This document shows positions 10,909 to 19,240 of a DNA stretch of 64,000 nt, piece by piece; positions within the stretch are counted from its first letter, which is position 1; each line of letters begins with the position of its first letter. The notes under the pieces are model-generated. The model ran no database searches and was not told the DNA's origin. It saw nothing but the letters and a program-made list of their open reading frames with translations. The position numbers and the translations under genes are program-made. Origin of the DNA: Poriferisodalis sp965204125 (GTDB lineage Bacteria; Actinomycetota; Acidimicrobiia; Acidimicrobiales; Poriferisodalaceae); NCBI RefSeq assembly GCF_965204125.1, contig NZ_OZ241968.1, positions 1,612,001 to 1,676,000 of the forward strand, given 5' to 3'.

Positions 10909-12295
10909 GGGACCCCTGTGGTGGCCGGTGCGCCAGCTCATCGATGCGTACCGCAGCGGCGCGCTGTCACCGGTCGAGGTGTGTGAACAGGCTTCCGAGC
11001 GCATCGCGCACCTCAACCCGCTGCTGCATGCCGTCGTGCTCACCACAGGGGAGCTGGCCCGCAGCCAGGCGGTCGCCGCGGAGACGGCGTATCGCAGCGG
11101 CACTGCCGGCCCGCTGGCCGGGGTGCCGGTCTCGATCAAGGACGCCTTCCATATCGAGGGGCACGTCACCACGCTCGGTTCGCTGGCGCACGCCGACGAC
11201 GTGAGGCCGCACGACTCGGGTGCCGCTCGCCGCCTGCGCCAGGCCGGGGCGCTGTTCGTCGGCAAGACCAACGTGCCGGAGTTCTGCCAATCGGCCACCA
11301 CCGACAACCTGCTGGGTCCCGACACGGCGAATCCCTTCGACCCTCGCCGCACCGCTGGCGGTTCCAGCGGCGGCGCCGCGTCCTCGGTTGCCGCCGCCAT
11401 GTGCACGCTCGGCCTCGGTTCGGACGGCGGCGGATCGATTCGCATTCCTGCGTCGTTCTGCGGCCTCGTGGGATTCAAGCCCACCTACGGCACTGTCCCC
11501 GACGAGGGAGGGTTCCGTGCGTTCAGCCCGTTCATCTCTGCCGGCCCGCTGGCGCGGTGCGTCGCCGATGCCCGCCTCATGCATGCCGTGCTCACCGACG
11601 GTGGCAGCGGTGCCGGGGATGACTCAGGCGACGTGGCACCCTGCCGCATCGCCTGGTGTGCCAAGCCCGAGGGTCGACCGATCGATGACGGCGTCGGCGT
11701 CGTGGCTGGCGCCGCGGTGGGGGTGCTTGCGTCGTGCGGGCACGACGTGCACCCGGTGGATCTCGATCTCGCCGGCTGGGAAGAGATCTTCGGCCCGCTG
11801 GTGCTGGCCGACGAGGGCCAGCGCCGCGGCCACCTGCTGGGCGGCCCCCATGAGCTCACCTGGTACTGCCGCCGGTCGCTCGAGGCAGCGGAGCGACTCG
11901 ATCCCGCCGTTGTCGCGGCGGCCCGCACTGCCTTGGAGGCGTACCGCGAGCGCGTGGACCGCTGGTTCGGTGCCTACGACGTGATCGCCACGCCGGCCAC
12001 GGCCACCACCGCGTTCGAGCTGGGATGCCGACCGTCGGCCATCGCCGGCGAGCCCGTGTCGAAGCTGTGGGGAGCCTTCCCGTTCGCCGTGCCGTTCAAC
12101 GTCTCCGGGCATCCCGCGGTGGTGCTGCCAGCCGGCTTTGTCGAGGGATTGCCCGCAGCGATCCAGCTCGTCGGGCGCCGCGGAAGCGACCACGAGCTGC
12201 TGGCTGTCGCCGAACAGCTCGAAGCGGCGCTCGACGTCCGCCCATTCGCACGCTTGGCCTCCTTTGCGGAAGGAAACGCTGCGAATGCTCGGTAA
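10901..12295 (+). CDS. Amidase-signature-family hydrolase
   Basis: A 464-residue amidase, normal for the family. The GTG at 10901 overlaps the SDR end by 8 bases and leads straight into the conserved N-terminus (LIDAYRSGALSPVEVCEQ). The catalytic Lys is in VSIKDAF, and the Gly/Ser-rich signature TAGGSSGGAASSVAA is followed by LGLGSDGGGSIRIPASFCG, which carries the cis-Ser and nucleophile Ser. Members hydrolyse amides to acids and ammonia. Together with the acyl-CoA ligase this suggests that an amide is cut to an acid that is then activated; the substrate is an inference. Confidence 0.92.
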   Translation: MDEGPLWWPVRQLIDAYRSGALSPVEVCEQASERIAHLNPLLHAVVLTTGELARSQAVAAETAYRSGTAGPLAGVPVSIKDAFHIEGHVTTLGSLAHADDVRPHDSGAARRLRQAGALFVGKTNVPEFCQSATTDNLLGPDTANPFDPRRTAGGSSGGAASSVAAAMCTLGLGSDGGGSIRIPASFCGLVGFKPTYGTVPDEGGFRAFSPFISAGPLARCVADARLMHAVLTDGGSGAGDDSGDVAPCRIAWCAKPEGRPIDDGVGVVAGAAVGVLASCGHDVHPVDLDLAGWEEIFGPLVLADEGQRRGHLLGGPHELTWYCRRSLEAAERLDPAVVAAARTALEAYRERVDRWFGAYDVIATPATATTAFELGCRPSAIAGEPVSKLWGAFPFAVPFNVSGHPAVVLPAGFVEGLPAAIQLVGRRGSDHELLAVAEQLEAALDVRPFARLASFAEGNAANAR

Positions 12296-12322
12296 TGCCT
12301 GAAGTTCCGGAAGCGCCAGCGT

Positions 12323-13690
12323 CTAGCGGGTGGCGGGCGTCAGCAGGTCGGCGACGTGGTTGGCCGTGCTCTCGCCGGTGCTCAGGGCGCCGTTGACCGA
12401 CGGGATGCCCATGTAGTCGCCTGCCAGGAACAGGTTGTCGATGTTGCCCGCAAGCTGCCCGGGCACATCGGCCAGGGCGGCGAGCATGCCGGGCAGCCCC
12501 ATGCACAGCGCTTCCTCCCAGCGGTACACACGGAAGAACAGGCCCTCGTCGTCGTCTGGCAAGCTCGAGCCCGGCGGCGCATTGCGGCGGGCGGCGGCGA
12601 GCAGCTCGCGCTTGATCGTCTCGTCGTCGAGCGGGATCAGCTCCTTAGCTCGGTCGCGCCCGATGAGCAGGTCGAGAATGCTCTTGCCCGGCGGCGCGCA
12701 CGCAGGCAGGAACTTGGACCGGTCCATCAGCAGCGGCGCGTCGTCGTCTTCGGGGTAGAGCGCGCCGTGCCAGCCCGCAGGCAGCGGCGAGCCGTCGACG
12801 CCGATCACCACCCGGCAACCGGTCGAGTAGTTGATGGTGCCGAGCGCCCGCTGCACCGCCGACGGCAGCTCCGGCACCAGATCGGCGACCTTGGTTCCCG
12901 GCACGGCGCAGATGACTGCGTCGGCATCGATCGTCTCGCCGTCGGCGACTACGCCGGTCGCCTTCCCGTTGGCAACCACGATCCTGCTGACGGGTGTGGA
13001 CACCCGGATGACTTCCGCGCACTTGGCTGCCAGCGCCGCGCTCAGCGAGCCGATGCCCCGCTCGGGCATCGACACCGCACCCCCGCTCAGCATCGTCTCG
13101 CCGATGTAGGCCCGCATCAGCGCCTGCCCGGCCGGCGCCGGGTCGCCCAGCACCATCTTGAGCGGCCCGCTGAGCGTCACCTGCAGCTTGGGCGGCACGC
13201 CGAGCCGCTGCAGGTAGTCGCCGAACGATTCGTCGTCGTCGATCTCGGCGAGCGGGCTGTCGCCGGCGAAGCTCATGTATTCCGCCTGGCGATGGATCTG
13301 GCGCATCACCTTGGCGCCCGAGCGGAACCCGGCGGGCGACATGAAGCCCAGGGCGATGGCCGCAGGCAGCTGCCGCACGAAGCTCCCCAACGACCCCTCG
13401 GGCGAAGTGGTGACCCACCGCCCGCCGCGCAGGTGGCCGAACTTCATCTGCGACCGCACGAGTGGCAGGCCCAGCTCCTCGCAGATGCGGAACGCCGTGT
13501 CGTAGGTGGCGGTGAAGACGAACGCGCCCATGTCCACCGAGAAGCCGTCGATCTGCTCGCCTTTGCCGCGCCCGCCCGCTCGCTCGGACCCCTCGAGCAG
13601 CAGGGGAGTGATGCCCCGCTTCATCAGCGTGTAGGCAGCGCTGAGCCCGGCGAAACCCCCGCCCACAATGACAACTCGCTCGGTGCTCAT
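12323..13690 (-). CDS. FAD-dependent oxidoreductase, amine-oxidase/phytoene-desaturase-like
   Basis: A 455-residue flavoprotein. The ATG at 13690 starts MSTERVVIVGGGFAGLSAAY, an N-terminal Rossmann dinucleotide-binding motif, followed by LLLEGSERAGGRG, the usual second FAD-contact block of this superfamily. A C-terminal FAD segment is at NLFLAGDYMGIPSVNGALSTG. The superfamily includes amine oxidases, protoporphyrinogen oxidase and carotenoid or squalene desaturases; nothing seen here chooses between them. The gene is convergent with the amidase operon and lies 43 bases downstream of the dienelactone-hydrolase gene on the same strand. Confidence 0.85.
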   Translation of the reverse strand: MSTERVVIVGGGFAGLSAAYTLMKRGITPLLLEGSERAGGRGKGEQIDGFSVDMGAFVFTATYDTAFRICEELGLPLVRSQMKFGHLRGGRWVTTSPEGSLGSFVRQLPAAIALGFMSPAGFRSGAKVMRQIHRQAEYMSFAGDSPLAEIDDDESFGDYLQRLGVPPKLQVTLSGPLKMVLGDPAPAGQALMRAYIGETMLSGGAVSMPERGIGSLSAALAAKCAEVIRVSTPVSRIVVANGKATGVVADGETIDADAVICAVPGTKVADLVPELPSAVQRALGTINYSTGCRVVIGVDGSPLPAGWHGALYPEDDDAPLLMDRSKFLPACAPPGKSILDLLIGRDRAKELIPLDDETIKRELLAAARRNAPPGSSLPDDDEGLFFRVYRWEEALCMGLPGMLAALADVPGQLAGNIDNLFLAGDYMGIPSVNGALSTGESTANHVADLLTPATR

Positions 13691-13733
13691 GCGAAGGGCT
13701 CCCTGGTGGCCACGCTGCGCGTGCTGTTCGGCT

Positions 13734-14492
13734 TCAGGCGTTGCTGCCGAGGTGCTGGGCGAAGATGGTGTGCGCCGTGGCGTACGAGCGGGCGGCGCCT
13801 TCGGGGTGATAGGCGTGTCCGCCCGGCACGGCGAACCCGTGGTCGGCACCTTCGATCACATCGATGCTGCCCCGTTCGCCGAGTTCGGCGACGGCATCGA
13901 GCAAGGGCTGGTTCTGCTCGAGCGACGCGAGCTGATCGGCGGTGCCTTGGGCCATGTGCAGCCGGCCGGAGATCGTCGGCACCGTCAGGTGCGGCGAGTT
14001 CGGCTCGGGTGTCACGCAGAACGAGGGATGCAGCCCCACCCCGGCGGCGAAGGTGTCGGGCTGTCCGGCGAGCGCCCTGACCACGGTGCGCGCTCCGATG
14101 CAGTAGCCGATGCATCCGACGTTGGCGGTGTCGACCGCCGGGTCAGCCTCCAGCGAGGCGAGCACCGCCGCGATGTCCGCGCTGACCATGTCGTCGGTGG
14201 TGCCCAGCAGCAGGCCCAGGAATTCCTGCATCGCAGGTGAGTCGGGGCCTTCGGCGAAGAGCGCGGCGATGTCGAACGTCAGCCACGGACCGTTGCGCCA
14301 GTACCGATCGGGCACCGCAACGCAGTAGCCCTCATCGGCGATGGCGTCGGCCGCTTCACGCGACCCGTCGTCGAACCCCGGCCCGTGATGGAAGAACATC
14401 ACGAGCGGGAACGGGCCGTCCCCGTCCGGCCGGGCGACATAGAGTCCAAGCTGCCCGTCGCCGGTATCCAATTCACGTCGTTCGGTCTGCAC
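13734..14492 (-). CDS. Dienelactone hydrolase family protein
   Basis: A 252-residue alpha/beta hydrolase. I choose the GTG at 14492 because AGGGGG stands a few bases upstream; an ATG at 14522 would add 10 residues. The nucleophile is a cysteine in GYCIGA (Cys131), as in carboxymethylenebutenolidase, and the His is in ADHGFAVPGG near residue 218. The N-terminal VMFFHHGPG supplies the oxyanion hole. Family members open lactone rings in aromatic degradation, but many have other ester substrates. It probably forms a two-gene unit with the FAD oxidoreductase downstream. Confidence 0.85.
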   Translation of the reverse strand: MQTERRELDTGDGQLGLYVARPDGDGPFPLVMFFHHGPGFDDGSREAADAIADEGYCVAVPDRYWRNGPWLTFDIAALFAEGPDSPAMQEFLGLLLGTTDDMVSADIAAVLASLEADPAVDTANVGCIGYCIGARTVVRALAGQPDTFAAGVGLHPSFCVTPEPNSPHLTVPTISGRLHMAQGTADQLASLEQNQPLLDAVAELGERGSIDVIEGADHGFAVPGGHAYHPEGAARSYATAHTIFAQHLGSNA

Positions 14493-14599
14493 GAATCCCC
14501 CTAGCTGTCTGCGCGCCTGCACCGTAACCGCCCCAAGTTCGGGGCAGAGACTGGCCGACTGAGCGCATCCTTGGCTGTCCAGTCAGGTGTTTCGTGCCG

Positions 14600-15151
14600 C
14601 TATTCAGGTCGTTTAGTCACGATGACTGCACCTGCGAGTTGATCATGCCAGCCGCGGTTCGCGGAGTTCCACAGTGCGGGAATGGGAAGTATCAGCCAAA
14701 GAAGCACACCCCATAGCGGATTCTCGAAACCTACAATAGCGCCTGCGGCGTATCCGAATACAGCAACTGCAGGTGGCAGGATAGTCCGGACAAGTGCCTT
14801 CGGATACGAAATGTGGCGACCGTTGTCAAGGCGCACGAGCTCGATGCCGACACGCCGCATTCCCGGCGACTGACCAGTGACTACTAGTCGATAGATTCGG
14901 TGAAAGCCGAAACCCACGCCCGCGCAGATTGGAACGATCCACATTACGGTCAGTTCTTCCGAACTGTGGCCACAGCAAACTGGGCTGCCGTATGTGGCGT
15001 ACCAGTACACAAGAAGGAAGATCAAGACCGGAACATACACGACTATCAACATGAATGAGTCGTATACCCATGCACCGAGGCGCGTAAAGAGGTCCGGGTA
15101 TTCTGGGTTCTCATTGTCCCCAAGTGCTGGATCCGGGTCAGAAGACAGCAT
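14600..15151 (-). CDS. RDD-family membrane protein
   Basis: A 183-residue membrane protein. The ATG at 15151 is preceded by AGGTGAG; another ATG at 15184 lacks a clear site. The RDD signature is seen as RLGAWVYDSF in the first membrane region. There are about four hydrophobic segments, and a conserved MRRVGIELVRLDNGRHIS block lies between segments 2 and 3. RDD proteins are poorly understood; some act in ion or stress adaptation. The region 14600-15800 is visibly less GC-rich than its surroundings. It lies just downstream of a lipoprotein gene on the same strand. Confidence 0.8.
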   Translation of the reverse strand: MLSSDPDPALGDNENPEYPDLFTRLGAWVYDSFMLIVVYVPVLIFLLVYWYATYGSPVCCGHSSEELTVMWIVPICAGVGFGFHRIYRLVVTGQSPGMRRVGIELVRLDNGRHISYPKALVRTILPPAVAVFGYAAGAIVGFENPLWGVLLWLILPIPALWNSANRGWHDQLAGAVIVTKRPE

Positions 15152-15162
15152 GACTAACTCAC

Positions 15163-15780
15163 CTAGCCTCGGATAGTGAGCCAATCCGGCTTGCTGTCAG
15201 CATTGAGATCAAGCCAGATTGCCGCCAACTCATTGAGGTAAACGGGATACCGGTCACTGAATTGCTCGGGATCCCATTCCGTTAACTGGTTATCGATCAG
15301 CTCGCGCTCCAACACAACCTGCTGAAATTCGCCAGGGGGAGCAATCAGCACCCACATAAACGACATCAGATATCCGCTTGGCGAGTTCCCGACAACCACG
15401 ATCTGCTCATTGAACCATTCTTCAAATGCTGCCTCCTGATCTTCGGGCGATTCAAAACCGGTTCCGAACTCGACATATGCGACAAAAGGAATCAACGAAT
15501 CGACGAACTCAGACACATTCAGCGAATGGCGCTCGCCGTCGGCGGGTATCGGCTCTGGAAGGTCTACAGATTCGACGTAGGCATGCTCGCTCATCGCCTC
15601 CGCCGTCAGCACCTCGTCAAGCGCTTTGCGTTCCGCGCTCGGTGCGCATGCAGCGATCAGCACGGAGGCCGCCAAGAACGTCGCCGCTCGGGCGAGTGGG
15701 CGACTGGGAGCGGACTTGACACTCTCGTCACCAGCGGCCGAGCTACGCCGGGCAGCAATCGATGTCAGCATGGCGCTCAT
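15163..15780 (-). CDS. Putative lipoprotein of unknown function
   Basis: A protein of about 205 residues with a lipobox (ASVLIAACAPS) about 40 residues from the chosen ATG, so the true start may be later or the N-region is unusually long; other in-frame ATGs are at 15801 and 15771. The mature part is acidic, with several Phe/Tyr/Trp residues, and ends DLNADSKPDWLTIRG, which looks like a degenerate calcium-loop (DxNxDxxxD). I do not recognise the family. It probably forms a two-gene unit with the RDD protein downstream. Confidence 0.65.
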   Translation of the reverse strand: MSAMLTSIAARRSSAAGDESVKSAPSRPLARAATFLAASVLIAACAPSAERKALDEVLTAEAMSEHAYVESVDLPEPIPADGERHSLNVSEFVDSLIPFVAYVEFGTGFESPEDQEAAFEEWFNEQIVVVGNSPSGYLMSFMWVLIAPPGEFQQVVLERELIDNQLTEWDPEQFSDRYPVYLNELAAIWLDLNADSKPDWLTIRG

Positions 15781-15976
15781 GCCTGAGTGTTTCACATTCA
15801 TGAGAGGCGGCGCGGTCGCCGCGAGCGTGATCGAAGCGTTTGTGGGCGGCAGCCTTAGATCGGCTCGGCGATGTGGTCGAAGGCGTGCTCGCAATGACCG
15901 GCTACAGGGAGGACGCTCTCGTAGACGCTCTCACCGAGCCAGAGCTTGATGCGCGCTCGGAGCGGTGTCGGGCGGG

Positions 15977-16525
15977 CTAGCTGCGCTCGATCACGCCACA
16001 GGCCACGCGGTCGCCGGCGCCGGGTTCGGCGCCGTAGGAGTCCGGCTGGGCGTGGATGATGATGGCTGAGCCGTCGGCGTCGAACACCGTGGTGTCGGCG
16101 TCGGCCGCGAGCGTGATCTTGCCGGTGAAGACGTCTGCCCGAGCCGTGCCATCGCTGGCGGCGTAGAGGTTGGGAAGATCGCCGGCGTGCTGGTCGTCGC
16201 CGTACATGAACCCGTGACCGTGACCGCTGGGGGCGAAGTGGCTGCCGGCGGCGGAGAAGTCCGGTGTGCAAGCGCCCACATCATGAATGTGGAACCCGTG
16301 CGGACCCGGCGTCAGCCCGCTGACGTCGGCAGAGATCAGCACGCCGTTCGGACCTTGCTCCAGGGTGACGGTGCCCATCGGCGATCCGTCGGGCCCCGAT
16401 ATAGCGGCGCTTGCCCGCTGGCCGACGCCGGCGATCTCGTCGCCGTCATCCCCGCCGCAGGCGGCAAGCCCCAGCACGGCGAGGAGCCCCGCCGCCAACG
16501 CAGTGATCATTCTCCGAGAGCGCAT
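15977..16525 (-). CDS. sodC: Cu/Zn superoxide dismutase lipoprotein
   Basis: A 182-residue secreted, membrane-anchored superoxide dismutase. The ATG at 16525 follows AGGACTGGGC; the signal ends in LGLAAC with lipobox Cys23. Copper ligands are in HGFHIHDVG (His79, His81), metal-bridging and zinc ligands in AGSHFAPSGHGHG and HAGDLPN, and a further His lies in IIIHAQPDSYG. Cys86 and the Cys in RVACGVIERS can form the conserved disulfide. It would remove superoxide outside the membrane. It is a single gene, not obviously linked to its neighbours. Confidence 0.93.
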   Translation of the reverse strand: MRSRRMITALAAGLLAVLGLAACGGDDGDEIAGVGQRASAAISGPDGSPMGTVTLEQGPNGVLISADVSGLTPGPHGFHIHDVGACTPDFSAAGSHFAPSGHGHGFMYGDDQHAGDLPNLYAASDGTARADVFTGKITLAADADTTVFDADGSAIIIHAQPDSYGAEPGAGDRVACGVIERS

Positions 16526-16685
16526 GCCCAGTCCTGACTGTTTCACCAGTTGCAAACCCCGACCACGCTAGGCCACGGCGAACCGGGTACCCGGGAGTCA
16601 ACTGACGGCGGAGTGCGGCACGGCAGTGGCGGCGAACCTCCTCGGCACGGCGCGGCATTGAGCGGCCGCGAGAATTGGTGTTGCT

Positions 16686-17090
16686 ATGGCGGTGTCGGCG
16701 AGGTTCGAGCAGTTCACGTTGGCTGGGATCGCTGCGCTGCATCTCGGCGTCGGGCTGACGCATACCTACAGCCACATGGCTGCGGACGTGCCCATCCCGG
16801 CCGCCCAGCAGGTGTACATCGCGATCGTGGTGACGCTGCTGCCGCTCGCCGCGGTGTGGCTGGCGTTCCGTCGCAGCCTCCGGTTGGGCGCTGCGCTGTT
16901 CGCCGCCTCGATGTATGCCTCGTTCGTGTTCGGCTACCTGCTGCACTTCGTCATCGACAGCCCAGACCTGCACTCCAACGTCACCGGCGACAACGCAGGC
17001 GTGTTCTTCCACACGGCCCTGAACCTGGCGCTCATCGAGTTCGTCGGCTTCGCATTCGGCCTGGTTGCCGCCGTCCGCCGGGTTCGCTGA
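16686..17090 (+). CDS. Small membrane protein, function unknown
   Basis: A 134-residue protein with about four hydrophobic segments (near residues 10-28, 42-62, 68-90 and 108-130). Histidines lie at or near membrane edges (HLGVGLTHTYSHM, LLHFVIDSPDLHSN), a pattern that could bind metal or haem, but I know no matching family by eye. It starts with ATG at 16686 and stands alone between convergent or divergent neighbours. Confidence 0.7.
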   Translation: MAVSARFEQFTLAGIAALHLGVGLTHTYSHMAADVPIPAAQQVYIAIVVTLLPLAAVWLAFRRSLRLGAALFAASMYASFVFGYLLHFVIDSPDLHSNVTGDNAGVFFHTALNLALIEFVGFAFGLVAAVRRVR

Positions 17091-17126
17091 GCGCTGCGCG
17101 GGCAGCATCCCGCGTCAGGTCAGCCT

Positions 17127-17591
17127 CTAGCCGATTGGTTCGTAGTAGCCCGCGACGAACACGTAGCCGTCGTGAGGCACAGCCCAGACGTGCTTGCGTT
17201 CGAGTGCGTCGTTCACGGGGTTGAAGAAGTTGAAGCTGACCCAAGCGGGCTGGCCACTGGAGACGCTCGCCCTGATCGCCTCGGTGGCGAGTCTGCCGTC
17301 GTCCATCGTGACGGCCTGTGCGGTGGTGCCGGTGAGCGCGGGGCGGTAGGGGTGGTTCAGGACGGTGTTGTCGGGGCCAGTGATGACCACATAGAACTCG
17401 CCGTCGATGGAAGCGGGATCGTCGTAGTGGGCGAGCGTGGATTCGATACCGGCGTCTTCGTACATCTCGATGGCGTCGGCAACGTGCGCAACTGCGAGAG
17501 CAGCCTCGTGCGGCTGCGAGTCGTCCGCGCAGCTCACGACTGCCACGGTGAGCCCGACCGCCATGGCGGCGAGCGCGAGCGACTTCCTCAT
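17127..17591 (-). CDS. Single-Cache-domain-like lipoprotein
   Basis: A 154-residue exported protein. The ATG at 17591 is preceded by AGGAGGG; two TTG codons directly before it are less likely starts. The signal MRKSLALAAMAVGLTVAVVSC has a lipobox Cys at residue 21. The mature part (AIEMYEDAGIESTLAHYDDPASIDGEFYVVITG, then HVWAVPHDGYVFVAGYY) matches the pattern of single Cache sensor domains, which bind small metabolites outside the cell. There is no signalling domain attached and no kinase next to it, so it may act as a free-standing binding lipoprotein. Confidence 0.7.
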   Translation of the reverse strand: MRKSLALAAMAVGLTVAVVSCADDSQPHEAALAVAHVADAIEMYEDAGIESTLAHYDDPASIDGEFYVVITGPDNTVLNHPYRPALTGTTAQAVTMDDGRLATEAIRASVSSGQPAWVSFNFFNPVNDALERKHVWAVPHDGYVFVAGYYEPIG

Positions 17592-17691
17592 CAACAACCC
17601 TCCTGCCTCGGCAAACAGTGACCCACTGGGCCCGATTCGCGCCTCACTGATGAGTGCGAAATCCTATGACATCGACCCTGCGCGACTCCGC

Positions 17692-18345
17692 CTATTCGGG
17701 CCGCTGTAGTCCGCCGGTGACTCGGAACGTCAGCTGGTCGCTGTCGCTCGTGTCGGTGCTGTCGAGCACCAGGTGGGCGGCGGCTTCGGGGCGGTGCTCG
17801 GCTCGGTAACGGTCCTCGACGGGCATCCAGATGTCTTCCCAGCGGGATCTTGCTGATTCGCCGTCACGAGCCAGCCCCCGGGCCAGCCGGGTGGAGCGGT
17901 CGGCTTCGACCCAGATCAGGAAGTGATAGCGGTCTCGGATCGACGGGTGGGTGCAGTAGACGCCCTCGACGATGAGCGTGCGGTCATGCGGCGCGGTGAT
18001 CCATTCGCCGAGCCGGTCTGTGCTCCAGTCGTAGCGCCGGTACCGAATGGGCACGCCCCGTTCGTGGGGTTCGAGCACCTCTCGCTCCAGCCGAGAGAGG
18101 TCGAAGAGACCGCCGATGCGCTGCTCCGACCTAGCCGGGTCGGTTGTCGGCCGCCCGAAGTCGTCGCCATGGATGAGAGCGACGTCGATCGGCCAGCAAC
18201 GGACCAGCTCCGCAGCCAGCCTGCTTTTGCCAGACCCACCCGGTCCGTCGATGCCGATGCGCGCACGCGACCCCGCCAGCGCCACCAGCCGCACGATGTC
18301 GACCGCGCCGACCTGATCGCCCCGAGACACAGCACTTGGCGACAT
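17692..18345 (-). CDS. Uridine-kinase-like P-loop NTPase
   Basis: A 217-residue kinase-fold protein. AGGAGATGC precedes the ATG at 18345. The P-loop is GIDGPGGSGKSRLA (about residues 31-44). HGDDFGRP and LIVEGVYCTHPSIRD are the blocks that carry the acidic catalytic residues in uridine kinase and phosphoribulokinase relatives, and the lid region is RGLARDGESARSRWEDIW. It would phosphorylate a nucleoside or another small alcohol. The exact substrate cannot be read. No operon partner is evident. Confidence 0.8.
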   Translation of the reverse strand: MSPSAVSRGDQVGAVDIVRLVALAGSRARIGIDGPGGSGKSRLAAELVRCWPIDVALIHGDDFGRPTTDPARSEQRIGGLFDLSRLEREVLEPHERGVPIRYRRYDWSTDRLGEWITAPHDRTLIVEGVYCTHPSIRDRYHFLIWVEADRSTRLARGLARDGESARSRWEDIWMPVEDRYRAEHRPEAAAHLVLDSTDTSDSDQLTFRVTGGLQRPE

Positions 18346-18412
18346 GCATCTCCTCTCACGATGAGACCACGGAACTCAGGTGCTCGATCCGACCAAGCTG
18401 ACGCTAGGTCGC

Positions 18413-18961
18413 TCAGTCGGGGATCCAATCCTCGGTTTTGATGCCGAGGCCGTCGGCGATGCGGTTGGCGTAGGCGTAGTAGCCGACCACTTCGGTGATG
18501 TCGAGGATGTCGCGGTCGGAGAAGCCGGCGTGGCGCAGGGCGTCGACGTCGGCGTCGTCCATGTCGGCGGGTGTGGTGGTGAGCTTGACGGCGTAGGCCA
18601 GCATGGCGGTGCGCTTGGGTGACAGCGGGGCGGTGGTCCAGTCGTGCTCGACGGCTGCGACCAGTTCGTCGTCGGCGATGAGGCGGCGCAGACCGCGCCG
18701 GTGGTGGACCACTCAGTAGTGGCAGTGATTGGTGAGGCTGACGACCAGGGCGATGAGCTCGCGTTCGACCTTGCGCAGCGTGGCGGTGCCGGCCATGGCC
18801 GATTCGTAGAGGCCTTGGTGTGCGGCCATGGAGCGGGGGTTGAGCGAGTGGACGGCCAGGATGTTGTCGACCCGGCGGTGGGTGGGGTCCACGACCCGGG
18901 GGTGCAGCTCGCCGAGCTCGCCGTCCCAGGAGTCGTCGGGGATCATCTCGATACGCGCCAT
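18413..18961 (-). CDS. AhpD-like peroxidase-related protein, predicted selenoprotein (in-frame UGA)
   Basis: One minus-strand frame runs from ATG 18961 (alternative GTG 18976) to a stop at 18413, interrupted only by a TGA at 18715-18713. The flanking halves join into one carboxymuconolactone-decarboxylase/AhpD-like protein of 182 residues: MARIEMIPDDSWDGELGE at the start, LTNHCHY-U-VVHHRRGLRRL at the redox centre, and DITEVVGYYAYANRIADGLG at the end. In relatives the motif is CxxC with two following His; here TGA stands at the second Cys (C80, position 83). A hairpin with a GGUCU loop starts 18 bases before the loop, as expected for a bacterial SECIS. I therefore read selenocysteine rather than a broken gene. 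No sel genes are in the window, so this depends on the rest of the genome. Confidence 0.75.
18684..18700 (-). promoter_or_regulatory. Bacterial SECIS-like hairpin
   Basis: On the minus strand CGGCGC-GGTCT-GCGCCG forms a perfect 6-bp stem with a 5-base loop. The loop starts 19 bases past the UGA (18 bases between). The first two loop bases are G, as bacterial SECIS elements require, and GGUCU is, as I recall it, also the loop core of the E. coli fdhF SECIS that SelB binds. Confidence 0.72.
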
Positions 18962-18984
18962 GAGCCAGCGTGACACACCGGCGG
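18833..18984. repeat. Direct repeat, copy 1 (5' part of the AhpD-like gene)
   Basis: This 150-base segment is repeated in the same orientation at 26379-26529 with only about five mismatches. Here it is part of the intact selenoprotein-like gene and its upstream edge; the other copy is an isolated fragment. The two copies enclose about 7.5 kb with AbiE, the IS5 element and small defence-type genes. Confidence 0.85.
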
Positions 18985-19240
18985 GGCACAGCCCGCGCCA
19001 GGCCGCACCTCGCCCGAAAACAATTCTTCGGCGCTTCCCGCCATAGGTACATTGAGGCGCAGTTCACCCTCGGTAGAAGCCGTTCACGGTCGTCGGCCAC
19101 CCTTTTGATGTTCGAGGCGTGTCACCCGAATCGTCGCTGGCGTCACTGTCTGCTGCAAACCTTGCAGATAGTGAAAGGTATTCAGTACGATTTCGAGTGC
19201 CACCGTGGACACTGGCGGCCTGTGGCGAAAGGACAGAGCG

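Noticed and set aside
12356..14080. Plus-strand frame of 574 residues
   Set aside because: It runs antisense to the FAD oxidoreductase and dienelactone hydrolase, both with clear motifs.
18413..18976. Two separate short genes or a nonsense-mutated pseudogene
   Set aside because: The TGA sits exactly at the redox Cys and is followed by a correctly placed SECIS-like hairpin; both halves are otherwise undamaged, so selenocysteine is the better reading.
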